In this document: piece after piece, positions 9,701 to 15,945 of the stretch
Layout: each line of letters starts with the position of its first letter
Position numbering within the stretch: the stretch's first letter is position 1
Assembly: GCA_041178405.1 (NCBI GenBank)
Contig: JBEGVK010000220.1
Span: forward strand, 1 to 22,306
Direction of reading: 5' to 3'
DNA: 22,306 bases
Origin: UBA668 sp041178405
Lineage (GTDB): Bacteria; Actinomycetota; Acidimicrobiia; Acidimicrobiales; Ilumatobacteraceae
The notes under the pieces: generated by a model
Database searches by the model: none
Seen by the model: only the letters and a program-made list of their open reading frames with translations
What the model was told of the DNA's origin: nothing
Program-made: the position numbers and the translations under genes

Positions 9701-10119
9701 GCGTCGAGGCCGGCCAGTTCGGCCACCGACGCCGCCGTGCCGAGGCGATCGACGCGCACCGCCCACACCGCGTCTCGGGCCGCCAGAAGGTCGGCGCTTG
9801 CCGTCTCGAGCGTCTCGGCGTCGAGCCCCGCCGCCTCGAGGGACGCCTCGCACTCGTCAAGTCGGGCAGCGATGCGGTCGAGGCGCACGCCGATGGCGCT
9901 GGCCAGGTCGTGGCGGCCGAGCAGGGCGCGCACTCCCGGAACTCCACGCAGCAGGTGGTCGGCCGCAGCGACCAGACGGGCCGCACCGGCGACGTCGGCG
10001 GTGGCCGCGGAGCCAGCGTCGAGTCCGCCGAGCGCACGGTCGAGCAGTGCCAGCACCTCGTCGTCGGCCGGTACCGGCCGCGTTGAGGGCCGCGAGACGA
10101 CTGCGACGATCCCGCACAT
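6709..10119 (-). CDS. glmS: Oversized glutamine-fructose-6-phosphate aminotransferase-like protein (GlmS with insertions and C-terminal extension)
   Basis: GlmS makes glucosamine-6-phosphate from fructose-6-phosphate and glutamine. This protein is 1136 residues, against ~600-620 normally. The ATG at 10119 is chosen over a TTG three codons upstream because it puts the nucleophile cysteine at position 2 (MCGIVAVVS) for exposure after Met removal. After a ~135-residue helical Ala/Leu-rich insertion, the glutaminase domain resumes at VRGRDSAG (~163). It then shows GHTRWASVG (~257), VLNGDVDN (~294) and TTDAKVI (~318). FLLKEIREAP (~468) leads into two SIS domains: VSQSGTTTDTNRTVD with SVASTKAF, then VGNGANHVAAAELRIKLSELCY. 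E719 and H735 are 16 apart, like E488/H504 of E. coli GlmS. About 100 extra residues separate SIS2 from AKTVTV (~938), which resembles the canonical tail AKSVTVE; ~190 unrecognised residues follow. The glmM and acpS neighbours support the amino-sugar role. The chemistry is inferred. Confidence 0.85.
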   Translation of the reverse strand: MCGIVAVVSRPSTRPVPADDEVLALLDRALGGLDAGSAATADVAGAARLVAAADHLLRGVPGVRALLGRHDLASAIGVRLDRIAARLDECEASLEAAGLDAETLETASADLLAARDAVWAVRVDRLGTAASVAELAGLDAEVAAVSGYLSIQQALAAIDRMEVRGRDSAGFHVFVGGHALDLGDPMVATAVARRSADPLFQSGSVRVADGVIGFVYKAAAEIGELGDNVRAIRSEILADDLLRRALSSPTARLSVIGHTRWASVGIISEPNCHPVNGEQLERRGGEASTCTVAVLNGDVDNHADLKVLHGLRIAGPITTDAKVIPALMSTHAASGASMAEAFRRTVAEFEGSVAIAAQSADDIDAVYLALRGSGQGLYVGIADDRFVVASEPYGLVEETDRFVRLDGETPSGTGSRGQVVVLDAGSAGDLAGIHRLGYDGAPIPVTESDVATAQITTRDIDRGGAPHFLLKEIREAPTSFRKTLRGKVVDGPSGRRAEVGGRALPPGVAARLADGSITRVRVVGQGTAAVAGRSAAALLDELCDGTLDIDALTATELSGFNMRLDMRDTLVIAVSQSGTTTDTNRTVDLVRSRGAVVLAIVNRRNSDLTEKADGVLYTSDGRDIEMSVASTKAFYAQVAAGALLACAIAEAAGRGSAERRSALLDELRRMPDAMEQVIASRQHIAETARRFVLSKRYWAIVGNGANHVAAAELRIKLSELCYKSIACDVTEDKKHIDLSSEPLILVCAAGLVGSTADDVAKEVAIYRAHKATPVVIATQGDGRFSAAAAVLPVPQVDPALAFVLAAMAGHLFGYEAALAIDASARPLREAREAIEHALARHDDGDSMLRDIIDEIDEHAERFLDGLRAGHYDGHLEASTAVRLVGLLRDLDADSPLEAYQRATGRVATPGVLIDDLTAALTRSIEELTRPIDAIKHQAKTVTVGISRSDEGVLDRPLVQEVIAAGAGRDRLGYRTLKVLADLDPAVEAVTGYTRYSIEGDPASEATISIVDRGGLSRDVTSRVEANSRLRGTKRRVASEKDVLVARGRSDGRTVIFVPEVKGGECTGITLLHVRFRERLDASTMRSVLQGYDRRYDRLVDWVTETEGSFRDDLLAELPVADLLILPVSETADHWRH

Positions 10120-10127
10120 GAGACGCA

Positions 10128-10133
10128 AGGCTA
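10128..10133 (-). promoter_or_regulatory. Candidate -10 element for leaderless glmS
   Basis: On the minus strand a TANNNT hexamer, TAGCCT, ends 8 nt before the glmS ATG at 10119, and no Shine-Dalgarno sequence lies in between. This spacing fits a transcript beginning at or next to the ATG, which is common in actinobacteria. No convincing -35 is seen, so this is a weak prediction. Confidence 0.3.
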
Positions 10134-10182
10134 CCGAGGCCAGACAGCCCGACGCCGTCGCCCTGATCGAGTCAGGTGCCCC

Positions 10183-11511
10183 TCACGCCCAGCGGCGGCG
10201 GACGGTGTCGGCCAGGTCGCGGGCGATGCGCTGCGCCAGCTCGTCGGTGGCTGCCTCCACCATCACCCGCACGAGCGGCTCGGTGCCGCTGGCACGTACC
10301 AGCACCCGTCCCTCGCTGCCGAGTGACGACTCGGCGGCGGCGATGTCGCCCGCCAGTTCTCCTGCGGCATCGGGATGCCGTTCGCGCACCGACACATTGA
10401 CGAGCACCTGCGGGTACGACGTCATCACGCCGTCGGCGAGCGATGCGAGCGACGCCGCACCGCCGTGCTCGCGAAGTGCAGCGCACAGCTGCAGCCCCGC
10501 CAGCAGGCCGTCGCCGGTGGTGGCGAGGTCGCGGTACACGATGTGTCCGCTCTGCTCTCCGCCGAGACTGAAGCCACCGAGCTCGAGCGCCTCGAGCACA
10601 TAGCGGTCGCCGACGGCGGTGGTGGCCACTGCGATTCCTGCCGCTGCCATGGCACGGTGGAATCCGAGGTTGCTCATCACCGTCACCACCACGGTGTTGC
10701 CGCGCAGTTCGCCGCGGTCGCGCAGTCGCAACGCCGCCAGTGCCAGCAGTCGGTCGCCGTCGACCACCTGGCCGCGTTCGTCGACCGCAATCACCCGGTC
10801 GCCGTCACCGTCGAACGCCAGGCCGAGGTCGGCCCTGCCATCGACGACTGCGGCCTGCAACGCAGCGGTGTCGGTGGCACCGCACTGATCGTTGATGTTG
10901 CGGCCGTCGGGCGAGGCGTGCAGCACACTCACCTGAGCACCGAGTGTCGACAGCACCTCGGGTGCGACGCCGCTCATCGCCCCGTTGGCACAGTCGACGA
11001 CCACGTGCAGGCCCTCGATCGGCGCAGCGGTGTCGATCATGTGCCGCACATAGTCGGCAGCGCCATCGATGCGGGCCGGCGTTGCCGGCTCAGACCTGTC
11101 CCGCCGCTCGACCTGCGTGGCCGCCTGGCGGTGGATCGCCTCCTCGATGCGCTGCTCGAGTTCGTCGCTCAGCTTCAGCCCACCGGCTGCGAACACCTTC
11201 AGCCCATTGTCATGCCACGGATTGTGCGATGCCGTCACCATCACCGACGGCACCCCAAGCACCGACGACAGCCAGGCGAGCGCCGGCGTGGGCAGCACGC
11301 CGGCGAGCAGCGGATCGGCGCCAGCCGACGCAAGGCCGGTGGCGACGGCCGACTCGAGTGCAGCGCCCGACTCGCGCGGATCGCGGCCCACGAGCCATCG
11401 ACCAGCGCCGAGCACGTCGACCGCGCCACGGCCCAGCGCCGAGGCGAAGTCGGTGGTGAGGTCGGTGAGCGCGGTGCCGCGAACGCCGTCGGTGCCGAAG
11501 CGCAGAGCCAC
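10183..11511 (-). CDS. glmM: Phosphoglucosamine mutase
   Basis: GlmM converts glucosamine-6-phosphate to glucosamine-1-phosphate on the way to UDP-GlcNAc. The 442-residue protein has the four active-site loops of the alpha-D-phosphohexomutase family: the phosphoserine loop TASHNP (S95), the metal loop DGDGDR (D234, D236, D238), the sugar loop GGEQSGH and the phosphate loop RASGTEP near the C-terminus. The N-terminal RFGTDGVRG is diagnostic of GlmM. The start is a GTG at 11511 that lacks a strong ribosome binding site. It lies 26 bp after rpsI with no visible terminator between, so read-through from the rplM-rpsI promoter is likely. The next gene downstream is glmS, the preceding enzyme of the same pathway. 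Confidence 0.97.
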   Translation of the reverse strand: MALRFGTDGVRGTALTDLTTDFASALGRGAVDVLGAGRWLVGRDPRESGAALESAVATGLASAGADPLLAGVLPTPALAWLSSVLGVPSVMVTASHNPWHDNGLKVFAAGGLKLSDELEQRIEEAIHRQAATQVERRDRSEPATPARIDGAADYVRHMIDTAAPIEGLHVVVDCANGAMSGVAPEVLSTLGAQVSVLHASPDGRNINDQCGATDTAALQAAVVDGRADLGLAFDGDGDRVIAVDERGQVVDGDRLLALAALRLRDRGELRGNTVVVTVMSNLGFHRAMAAAGIAVATTAVGDRYVLEALELGGFSLGGEQSGHIVYRDLATTGDGLLAGLQLCAALREHGGAASLASLADGVMTSYPQVLVNVSVRERHPDAAGELAGDIAAAESSLGSEGRVLVRASGTEPLVRVMVEAATDELAQRIARDLADTVRRRWA

Positions 11512-11537
11512 GGTGGCGTCGACCGCCCCGCCTGCGA

Positions 11538-11933
11538 TCAGCGCTTGGTGTACTGGGGCGCCTTGCGGGCCTTCTTGAGACCGTACTTCTTGCTCTCCTT
11601 GCGACGCGGGTCGCGGGTGAGCAGGCCGGCCTTCTTCAGGTCGGGACGCTTCTCGGGATCGATCTCAAGGAGCGACCGGGCGATGGCCATGCGCAACGCG
11701 CCCGCCTGGCCGCTCGAGCCGCCGCCGTGAATCGTTGCGTCGACGTCGTACGTGCCCTCGACACCGGCGACGCGGAGCGCCTCGGTGACGATCATGCGCT
11801 GCATCGCCGTCGGGAAGTACACGTCGAACGCCTTGCCGTTGATCGTGTGCGTGCCATTGCCGGCGCGCAGGCGGGCGCGTGCCACGGCCTCCTTGCGTCG
11901 GCCTGTGGTCTGGGTGAGCGGCTTGGTGGCCAT
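11538..11933 (-). CDS. rpsI: 30S ribosomal protein S9
   Basis: S9 sits in the head of the small subunit, and its C-terminal tail reaches the P-site tRNA. From the ATG at 11933 the protein is 131 residues. It has TTGRRKEAVARARL at the start, INGKAFDVYFP, then GGGSSGQAGALRMAIARSLLEIDP, and the conserved basic ending LLTRDPRRKESKKYGLKKARKAPQYTKR with the terminal Lys-Arg. A ribosome binding site (AAGGA) precedes this ATG, so the much longer open frame reaching back through rplM is not coding. It follows rplM by 23 bp and forms the standard rplM-rpsI pair. Confidence 0.98.
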   Translation of the reverse strand: MATKPLTQTTGRRKEAVARARLRAGNGTHTINGKAFDVYFPTAMQRMIVTEALRVAGVEGTYDVDATIHGGGSSGQAGALRMAIARSLLEIDPEKRPDLKKAGLLTRDPRRKESKKYGLKKARKAPQYTKR

Positions 11934-11956
11934 GTGTGCGGTGTCCTTCCGTTCGC

Positions 11957-12403
11957 TCAGCGGGCCTTGGCCGCAGCGAGTTCGATGACCGTGGGGTTCT
12001 GCGCCGCATGCGGATGCTCGGCACCCGCATACACCTTCAGCTTCTTCATCTGCTGGCGGCCGAGCGGTCCCTTGGGCAGCATGCCCTTGACGCTGCGGCG
12101 GATGGCCTCGGCCGAGTTGCGGCTGAGCGAGTCGGAGTAGCGCTCGCTCTTGAGGCCGCCCGGGTAGCCGCTGTAGCGGTACACGTACTTCGCGTCGGCC
12201 TTGCCAGAGGTGAGCACCACCTTGTCGGCGTTGATGATGATGACGTGGTCGCCCGTGTCGATGTGCGGGGCGAAGATCGGCTTGTGCTTGCCGCGCAGGA
12301 TGCGCGCCGCCTCGGTGCAGAGGCGGCCGAGCACGAGGCCCTCGGCGTCGATCACGTGCCACGAGCGGATGATCTCGCTGGCCTTCGGGGTGTAGGTGGT
12401 CAT
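11957..12403 (-). CDS. rplM: 50S ribosomal protein L13
   Basis: L13 is an early-assembly protein of the large subunit. The 148-residue protein begins MTTYTPKASEIIRSWHVIDA and contains VLGRLCTEAARILRGKHKP, HIDTGDHVIIINADKV, YRYSGYPGGLK and VKGMLPKGPLGRQQMKKLKVYAG, all conserved blocks. Two ATGs are possible, 12421 and 12403. I choose 12403 because it gives the usual actinobacterial N-terminus and has an AAAGG ribosome binding site 7 nt upstream, while 12421 has none. The 158-bp gap after truA contains a good promoter candidate, so rplM-rpsI probably starts its own transcript. Confidence 0.98.
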   Translation of the reverse strand: MTTYTPKASEIIRSWHVIDAEGLVLGRLCTEAARILRGKHKPIFAPHIDTGDHVIIINADKVVLTSGKADAKYVYRYSGYPGGLKSERYSDSLSRNSAEAIRRSVKGMLPKGPLGRQQMKKLKVYAGAEHPHAAQNPTVIELAAAKAR

Positions 12404-12458
12404 GGAGGAACCTTTGGACATCGAACGTGCCGGGATGGACGCCCCGACGAACCGTCAA

Positions 12459-12488
12459 ATGATACGGGCGGCCCTGTACCGGCCACAA
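12459..12488 (-). promoter_or_regulatory. Candidate sigma-A-type promoter for rplM-rpsI
   Basis: On the minus strand TTGTGG (12488-12483) and TATCAT (12464-12459) are separated by 18 bp. The -10 matches TATAAT at 5 of 6 positions; the -35 is weaker. It lies 55 bp upstream of the chosen rplM start, in the only sizeable gap between truA and rplM. Transcription would start near 12452. Confidence 0.5.
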
Positions 12489-12561
12489 TCGACCACGACC
12501 ACAATTTCACGGGCCGTGTCGGCGGTCGGGCCGACCCGGACGGCGCTCGCCGCCAGTCGGC

Positions 12562-13353
12562 TCAGTAGCCGACGTCCCAGAGCGTGAGTCCGTGCGGGGG
12601 CGCCACCCGCCCCGCCGCCTGCCGGTCGCGGCGCAGGAGGATGCTGCGCACGTCGCCGGCCCGGATATCGCCGGCACCGACCTCGACCAGCGTGCCGACG
12701 ATCGACCGCACCATCTGGTGGCAGAACGCCGTGGCCCGGATCTCGAATCGCAGCAGGCGGCGTCCAGGCCCGGCGAAGTCAGACGACACCTCTCTCCAGT
12801 CCGCCATCAGCACCCGGCGCACAAGGCTCACCGGCGGCTCGCCCTCTGCGACCTTCGGGCGTCGGCAGAACGACGAGAAATCGTGCTCGCCGATCAGCGG
12901 ATCGCACGCCAGTTGCATCGCCCACAGGTCGAGCGGGCCGCGAACATGCCAGGTGCTCCATGCCAGCTGCGGCACCGGCGACGGGCCCTCGAGCACGTCG
13001 TAGCGGTAATGGCGCCAGTGGGCACTGAAGCGGGCGTGGAAGTCGGGGGTGTCGGCCCAGCGGATGTCGCGGACGGCGATCTCGGGGCCGCACAGCCGGT
13101 CGAGTCGGCGTCGGAGGCCCTCGAGGTCGGTGTCGTCGGCGAGGTCGAGACTCACCACCTGGCCCCAGGCGTGGACACCCGCGTCGGTGCGCCCAGCGCC
13201 GATCGGCTCGACGGGATGTCGCACCACGGTCTCGATGGCGGTGCGCAGGTCGCCCATCACGGTGCGGACGGGTTCGCCATCGGGACCCGTCGTCTCGGCC
13301 AACCCGTGGAACCCTGAGCCGTCGTAGGCAACGGTCAGCCGGGCACGCCGCAT
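12562..13353 (-). CDS. truA: tRNA pseudouridine(38-40) synthase TruA
   Basis: TruA isomerises uridines 38-40 in the tRNA anticodon arm. The 263-residue protein shows LTVAYDGSGFHG at the start, the catalytic aspartate motif GAGRTDAGVHA (D57), FHARFSAHWRHYRYDV, HDFSSFCRR and FCHQMVRSIVGTLVEVGAG, followed by VAPPHGLTLWDVGY. A short insertion, ETTGPDGEP, follows GFHG where most homologues have a few residues. The ATG at 13353 has no ribosome binding site; a TANNNT hexamer and a hairpin lie immediately upstream. truA near rplQ and rplM-rpsI is the usual actinobacterial order. Confidence 0.96.
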   Translation of the reverse strand: MRRARLTVAYDGSGFHGLAETTGPDGEPVRTVMGDLRTAIETVVRHPVEPIGAGRTDAGVHAWGQVVSLDLADDTDLEGLRRRLDRLCGPEIAVRDIRWADTPDFHARFSAHWRHYRYDVLEGPSPVPQLAWSTWHVRGPLDLWAMQLACDPLIGEHDFSSFCRRPKVAEGEPPVSLVRRVLMADWREVSSDFAGPGRRLLRFEIRATAFCHQMVRSIVGTLVEVGAGDIRAGDVRSILLRRDRQAAGRVAPPHGLTLWDVGY

Positions 13354-13354
13354 G

Positions 13355-13375
13355 GGTTCAGCCTATGGGCTGACC
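13355..13375 (-). promoter_or_regulatory. Hairpin abutting the truA start, overlapping a candidate -10
   Basis: On the minus strand GGTCAGCC and GGCTGAACC form an 8-bp stem with one bulged base and a CATA loop, ending 1 nt before the truA ATG. The same bases contain TAGGCT (13365-13360), a TANNNT hexamer 6 nt before the ATG, as expected for a leaderless start. The element could be an intrinsic transcript end for the upstream gene, a translation block, or a promoter. The sequence does not decide which. Confidence 0.35.
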
Positions 13376-13393
13376 GCTGTCTGCCGAGAGGCG

Positions 13394-13813
13394 TCAGGGT
13401 CGCGGCGTGCTGGGAATGCTGACCTCGGGCACCGCCACCTCGGGCACTGCATCCGGCAGGGTCACCGGTGGCAGCGACGCCGGCACGTCGACCGGCGGGA
13501 CGGGTGCCATGCCGACCGCCGGCACGCTGTCGGGAGCATGGGGGGCCGCAGGCGTGCCGTTGGCGACGTCGAGACCTTGCTGGCCGGGGGCGGCGGGCAT
13601 TCCCTCGGGCGCCGACGGAGCGGCGGGTCCCTCGATGTCACCCCACGGGCGACCACCCGGGATCGATGGGACGGTGATGCTCGGGGCGGTTGGCGGGAGC
13701 GTGACGTCCGAGGGAAGACCCGGGGCGGCACCCGCCGACGAGACGAGGGCAATGCCGGCTGCGCCGGCGACAAGCGCCGCCGAGGCGGCCATGACGAGAC
13801 GGGAACGATGCAT
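13394..13813 (-). CDS. Small secreted proline/alanine-rich protein of unknown function
   Basis: I do not recognise this 139-residue protein. It starts with a basic MHRSR, then a hydrophobic stretch (residues ~7-26) and SSAGAAPG, a good Sec signal peptide with cleavage likely near residue 29-30. The remaining ~109 residues contain about 29 prolines, much alanine and valine, no cysteine and no charged clusters. The C-terminal third repeats a loose V-P-x-V pattern (PPVDVPASLPPVTLPDAVPEV). It is probably an extended exported or cell-wall-associated chain. The coding strand is supported by the strong ribosome binding site GGAGGT (13823-13818) before the ATG and by the signal peptide; the overlapping plus-strand open frames lack these. 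It sits between rplQ and truA, 40 bp before truA. Confidence 0.75.
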   Translation of the reverse strand: MHRSRLVMAASAALVAGAAGIALVSSAGAAPGLPSDVTLPPTAPSITVPSIPGGRPWGDIEGPAAPSAPEGMPAAPGQQGLDVANGTPAAPHAPDSVPAVGMAPVPPVDVPASLPPVTLPDAVPEVAVPEVSIPSTPRP

Positions 13814-13828
13814 CGTGACCTCCGCGTT

Positions 13829-13848
13829 GCTACATGTCGCTACGTGTC
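13829..13848. repeat. Short tandem direct repeat upstream of the secreted-protein gene
   Basis: Two adjacent 10-bp units, GCTACATGTC and GCTACGTGTC, differ at one base, and a partial GCT follows. They lie 5 bp upstream of the ribosome binding site of the small secreted-protein gene. They could be a regulator site in its leader or a chance repeat. Confidence 0.4.
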
Positions 13849-13895
13849 GCTGAGTGCCCGGTGGCAGGGCTACCGGGGCGTACGCACGTTAACCG

Positions 13896-13915
13896 CGCCG
13901 CCTGCGCTGGCGGCG
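13896..13915 (-). terminator. Candidate hairpin at the end of rplQ
   Basis: A perfect 7-bp GC stem (CGCCGCC / GGCGGCG) with a 6-nt loop starts 15 nt beyond the rplQ stop. Only a short TT follows, so it is not a classical U-tract terminator. It may mark the 3' end of the infA-rplQ transcript, as U-poor hairpins are common in high-GC actinobacteria. Confidence 0.45.
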
Positions 13916-13929
13916 AGTCGTGGGCCGTG

Positions 13930-14307
13930 TCAGACCAGTTCGACGCGGGCCATCGGGGCGTTGTCGCCCTGGCGCGGACCGAGCTTGAGGATGCGCAGGT
14001 AGCCGCCGGAGCGCTCGGTGTAGCGCTTGGCGATGTCGTCGACGAGCTTGTGCGTCATCTCCTTGTCGCCGAGGTAGCCCTGGATCTGGCGGATGCGGTG
14101 CACCTTCGACGCCGTCGACTCCTCGGCGTCAGCCTTCTTCGCCTTGGTGATGAGCTTCTCGGCGATGGGGCGCAGGGCCTTGGCCTTGGCCTCGGTGGTG
14201 ACGATCACCTCAGCGGCAAAGAGCGACGCGGCCAGGTTGGCCATCATCAGCTTCTGGTGGGCGGCATCGCCGCCGAAGTTGCGGGCACGTCGCGGTGTGG
14301 CGGGCAT
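13930..14307 (-). CDS. rplQ: 50S ribosomal protein L17
   Basis: L17 is a large-subunit protein near the exit tunnel. The 125-residue protein begins MPATPRRARNFGGDAAHQKLMMANLAASLF, followed by VTTEAKAKALRPIAEKLITKAKKAD, a core conserved in L17. It ends KRYTERSGGYLRILKLGPRQGDNAPMARVELV, the usual C-terminus. A ribosome binding site (AGAGGA) precedes the ATG at 14307. It follows rpoA by 40 bp, closing the alpha operon, and a GC hairpin lies just downstream. Confidence 0.98.
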   Translation of the reverse strand: MPATPRRARNFGGDAAHQKLMMANLAASLFAAEVIVTTEAKAKALRPIAEKLITKAKKADAEESTASKVHRIRQIQGYLGDKEMTHKLVDDIAKRYTERSGGYLRILKLGPRQGDNAPMARVELV

Positions 14308-14347
14308 GGGATGTTCCTCTCGTCCTCGTCAGGTATCCGTCGCAGCC

Positions 14348-15280
14348 TCAGCCGCGCAGCGTGAGGCCGCGCTCGTCGAGCTTCTGCTTGACCTCGTCGA
14401 GGCTCTTCTGGCCGAAGTTGGTGATGTTGAGCAGGTCGTCCTCGGTCTTCAGCAGCAGTTCGCCGATGGTGTTCACCTGGGCGCGCTTGAGGCAGTTCCG
14501 GGGGCGCTCGGACAGGTCGAGGTCTTCGATCGGCAGGTCGAGGTCGGGAGAGGCCGCAGCGGTGCTGGTGACCTCACCCAGCTCGAGCGCCTGGGGCTCG
14601 TCGCTGAGGCTGGCGATCAGGTCGACGAGCGAGCGCAGCGTGCCGCCCGCCGACGCGAGTGCCTCGCGGGGGCTGATGGTCCCGTCGGTCTCGATGTCGA
14701 GGATGAGGCGCTCGTAGTTGGTGCTCTGCTCGACACGAGTGGTCTCGACGGTGAAGGTGGCGCGGCGGACCGGCGAGAAGATTGCGTCGACCGGGATGTT
14801 GCCGATCGTGCGCTCCTGGGACTCGCGGTCGGCCGACAGGTAGCCGCGACCGCGCTCGACGGTGATGTCGATGGCGAGACGGCCCTTGGCATTCACGCTG
14901 GCGATGTGGAGGTCCCTGTTGAGGATCTCGATCTCGCTCGGGCACTTGATGTCGCCGGCAGTCACCTCGGCGGGGCCCCGGACGTCGAGGCGCAGGGTGA
15001 CAGCGTCCTCGGCGGTGCTGGTGACGACGACGTCCTTCAGGTTGAGGATGATGTCGGTCACGTCCTCGGCAACGCCGGTGATGGCGCCGAACTCGTGCAG
15101 GGCCTCATCGAAGTGCACCATGGTGATGGCGGCACCGGGGATGCTCGACAGCAGCATGCGCCGCAGCGAGTTGCCGATGGTGTGGCCGTAGCCCGGCTCG
15201 AGCGGTCCGACGGCGAACTGCTGGACCTGGGGGTTGTCGTCGCCGATCGGCTCGACGGTGGGGCGCTGGATGACGAGCAT
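14348..15280 (-). CDS. rpoA: DNA-directed RNA polymerase subunit alpha
   Basis: RpoA dimerises to nucleate RNA polymerase assembly and contacts UP elements and activators through its C-terminal domain. The 310-residue protein has the N-terminal assembly domain (FAVGPLEPGYGHTIGNSLRRMLLSSIPG at ~23-50, and VDAIFSPVRRATFTVE). An acidic linker leads to the C-terminal domain SERPRNCLKRAQVNTIGELLLKTEDDLLNITNFGQKSLDEVK. The arginine equivalent to E. coli R265 is kept in ERPRNCLK. A GAGGT ribosome binding site lies before the ATG at 15280. It stands between rpsD and rplQ as in most bacteria. Confidence 0.98.
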   Translation of the reverse strand: MLVIQRPTVEPIGDDNPQVQQFAVGPLEPGYGHTIGNSLRRMLLSSIPGAAITMVHFDEALHEFGAITGVAEDVTDIILNLKDVVVTSTAEDAVTLRLDVRGPAEVTAGDIKCPSEIEILNRDLHIASVNAKGRLAIDITVERGRGYLSADRESQERTIGNIPVDAIFSPVRRATFTVETTRVEQSTNYERLILDIETDGTISPREALASAGGTLRSLVDLIASLSDEPQALELGEVTSTAAASPDLDLPIEDLDLSERPRNCLKRAQVNTIGELLLKTEDDLLNITNFGQKSLDEVKQKLDERGLTLRG

Positions 15281-15322
15281 GCGAGACCTCTTGCTGCGGT
15301 AGACGGTCGGGGCGGGTAGGTA

Positions 15323-15940
15323 TTACTTGGAGTAGAGCTCGACGATGAGCGACTCGCGCACTGGCACGTCGATGTGCTCGCGCTGTGGCAGGTCGCGGAC
15401 GGTGACCTGCTTGCCGCCGTCGCCGGCCTCGAGCCATCCGACGACCGTGCGGTCGAGGACGTCGAGGTTGTGCTGGATGACGATCATGCCGCGGGCCTTG
15501 TCGGAGAGGCTGATGGTCTCGCCTCGGCGCACGCGGTAGCTGGGGATGTTGACCCGCTTGCCGTTGACGAGAAGGAGGCCGTGGCTCACGAACTGGCGGG
15601 CCTGCGGGCGGGTGCTGGCCCATCCAGCGCGGTACACCACGTTGTCGAGGCGCTGTTCGAGAAGGCGCAGCAGGTTCTCGCCCGTGGGGCCCTGCAGGCG
15701 CACGGCCTCTTCGTAAGTGTTGCGGAACTGGCGCTCGAGCACCCCGTAGATGTACTTCGCCTTCTGCTTCTCCTGCAGCTGGGCGAGGTACTCGCTGCCG
15801 GCATTGCGGCGACGGGTGCGACCGTGGGCCCCGGGCGGGAAGGGACGGCGGTCGAGAGCCTTGCGGCCCTTTTCGTTCTCGAAGATGTTGGTGCCGAGGC
15901 GACGCGAGATGCGCACCTTCGGTCCGGTGTAGCGAGCCAT
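15323..15940 (-). CDS. rpsD: 30S ribosomal protein S4 (zinc-free form)
   Basis: S4 is a primary 16S rRNA-binding protein that starts assembly of the small-subunit body; in some bacteria it also represses its own operon. The 205-residue protein begins MARYTGPKVRISRRLG and contains QLQEKQKAKYIYGVLERQF and the S4 RNA-binding domain (RLDNVVYRAGWASTRPQARQFVSHGLLLVNGKRVNIPSYRVRRGE). There is no cysteine anywhere, so it is the type lacking the N-terminal zinc site. The ATG at 15940 follows the rpsK stop by 5 bp. Autoregulation is known in E. coli but is not shown by this sequence. Confidence 0.98.
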   Translation of the reverse strand: MARYTGPKVRISRRLGTNIFENEKGRKALDRRPFPPGAHGRTRRRNAGSEYLAQLQEKQKAKYIYGVLERQFRNTYEEAVRLQGPTGENLLRLLEQRLDNVVYRAGWASTRPQARQFVSHGLLLVNGKRVNIPSYRVRRGETISLSDKARGMIVIQHNLDVLDRTVVGWLEAGDGGKQVTVRDLPQREHIDVPVRESLIVELYSK

Positions 15941-15945
15941 GTCGA

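Noticed and set aside
7498..10086. An 862-codon open frame on the plus strand opposite glmS
   Set aside because: High GC content leaves long antisense frames open. The product is rich in His, Arg, Asp and Gly with no recognisable domain, while the minus strand carries complete GlmS motifs.
10120..10128. TTG start three codons upstream of the annotated glmS ATG
   Set aside because: It would bury the nucleophile cysteine at residue 5; Ntn amidotransferases need it at the N-terminus after Met removal.
10162..10176. CCTGA/TCAGG stem between glmM and glmS as a terminator
   Set aside because: It is 5 bp with a 5-nt loop and lacks a U-tract.
10375..11730. A 451-codon plus-strand open frame opposite glmM and the end of rpsI
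   Set aside because: It has no ribosome binding site or known domain, and glmM and rpsI on the other strand are certain.
12404..12421. Longer rplM beginning at the ATG at 12421
   Set aside because: It adds six residues not typical of L13 and has no ribosome binding site, while the ATG at 12403 has AAAGG at good spacing.
13352..14002. Plus-strand open frames overlapping the secreted-protein gene
   Set aside because: They cross the end of rplQ, have no ribosome binding site and read as Gly/Arg/Thr low complexity, whereas the minus-strand frame has a signal peptide and GGAGGT.
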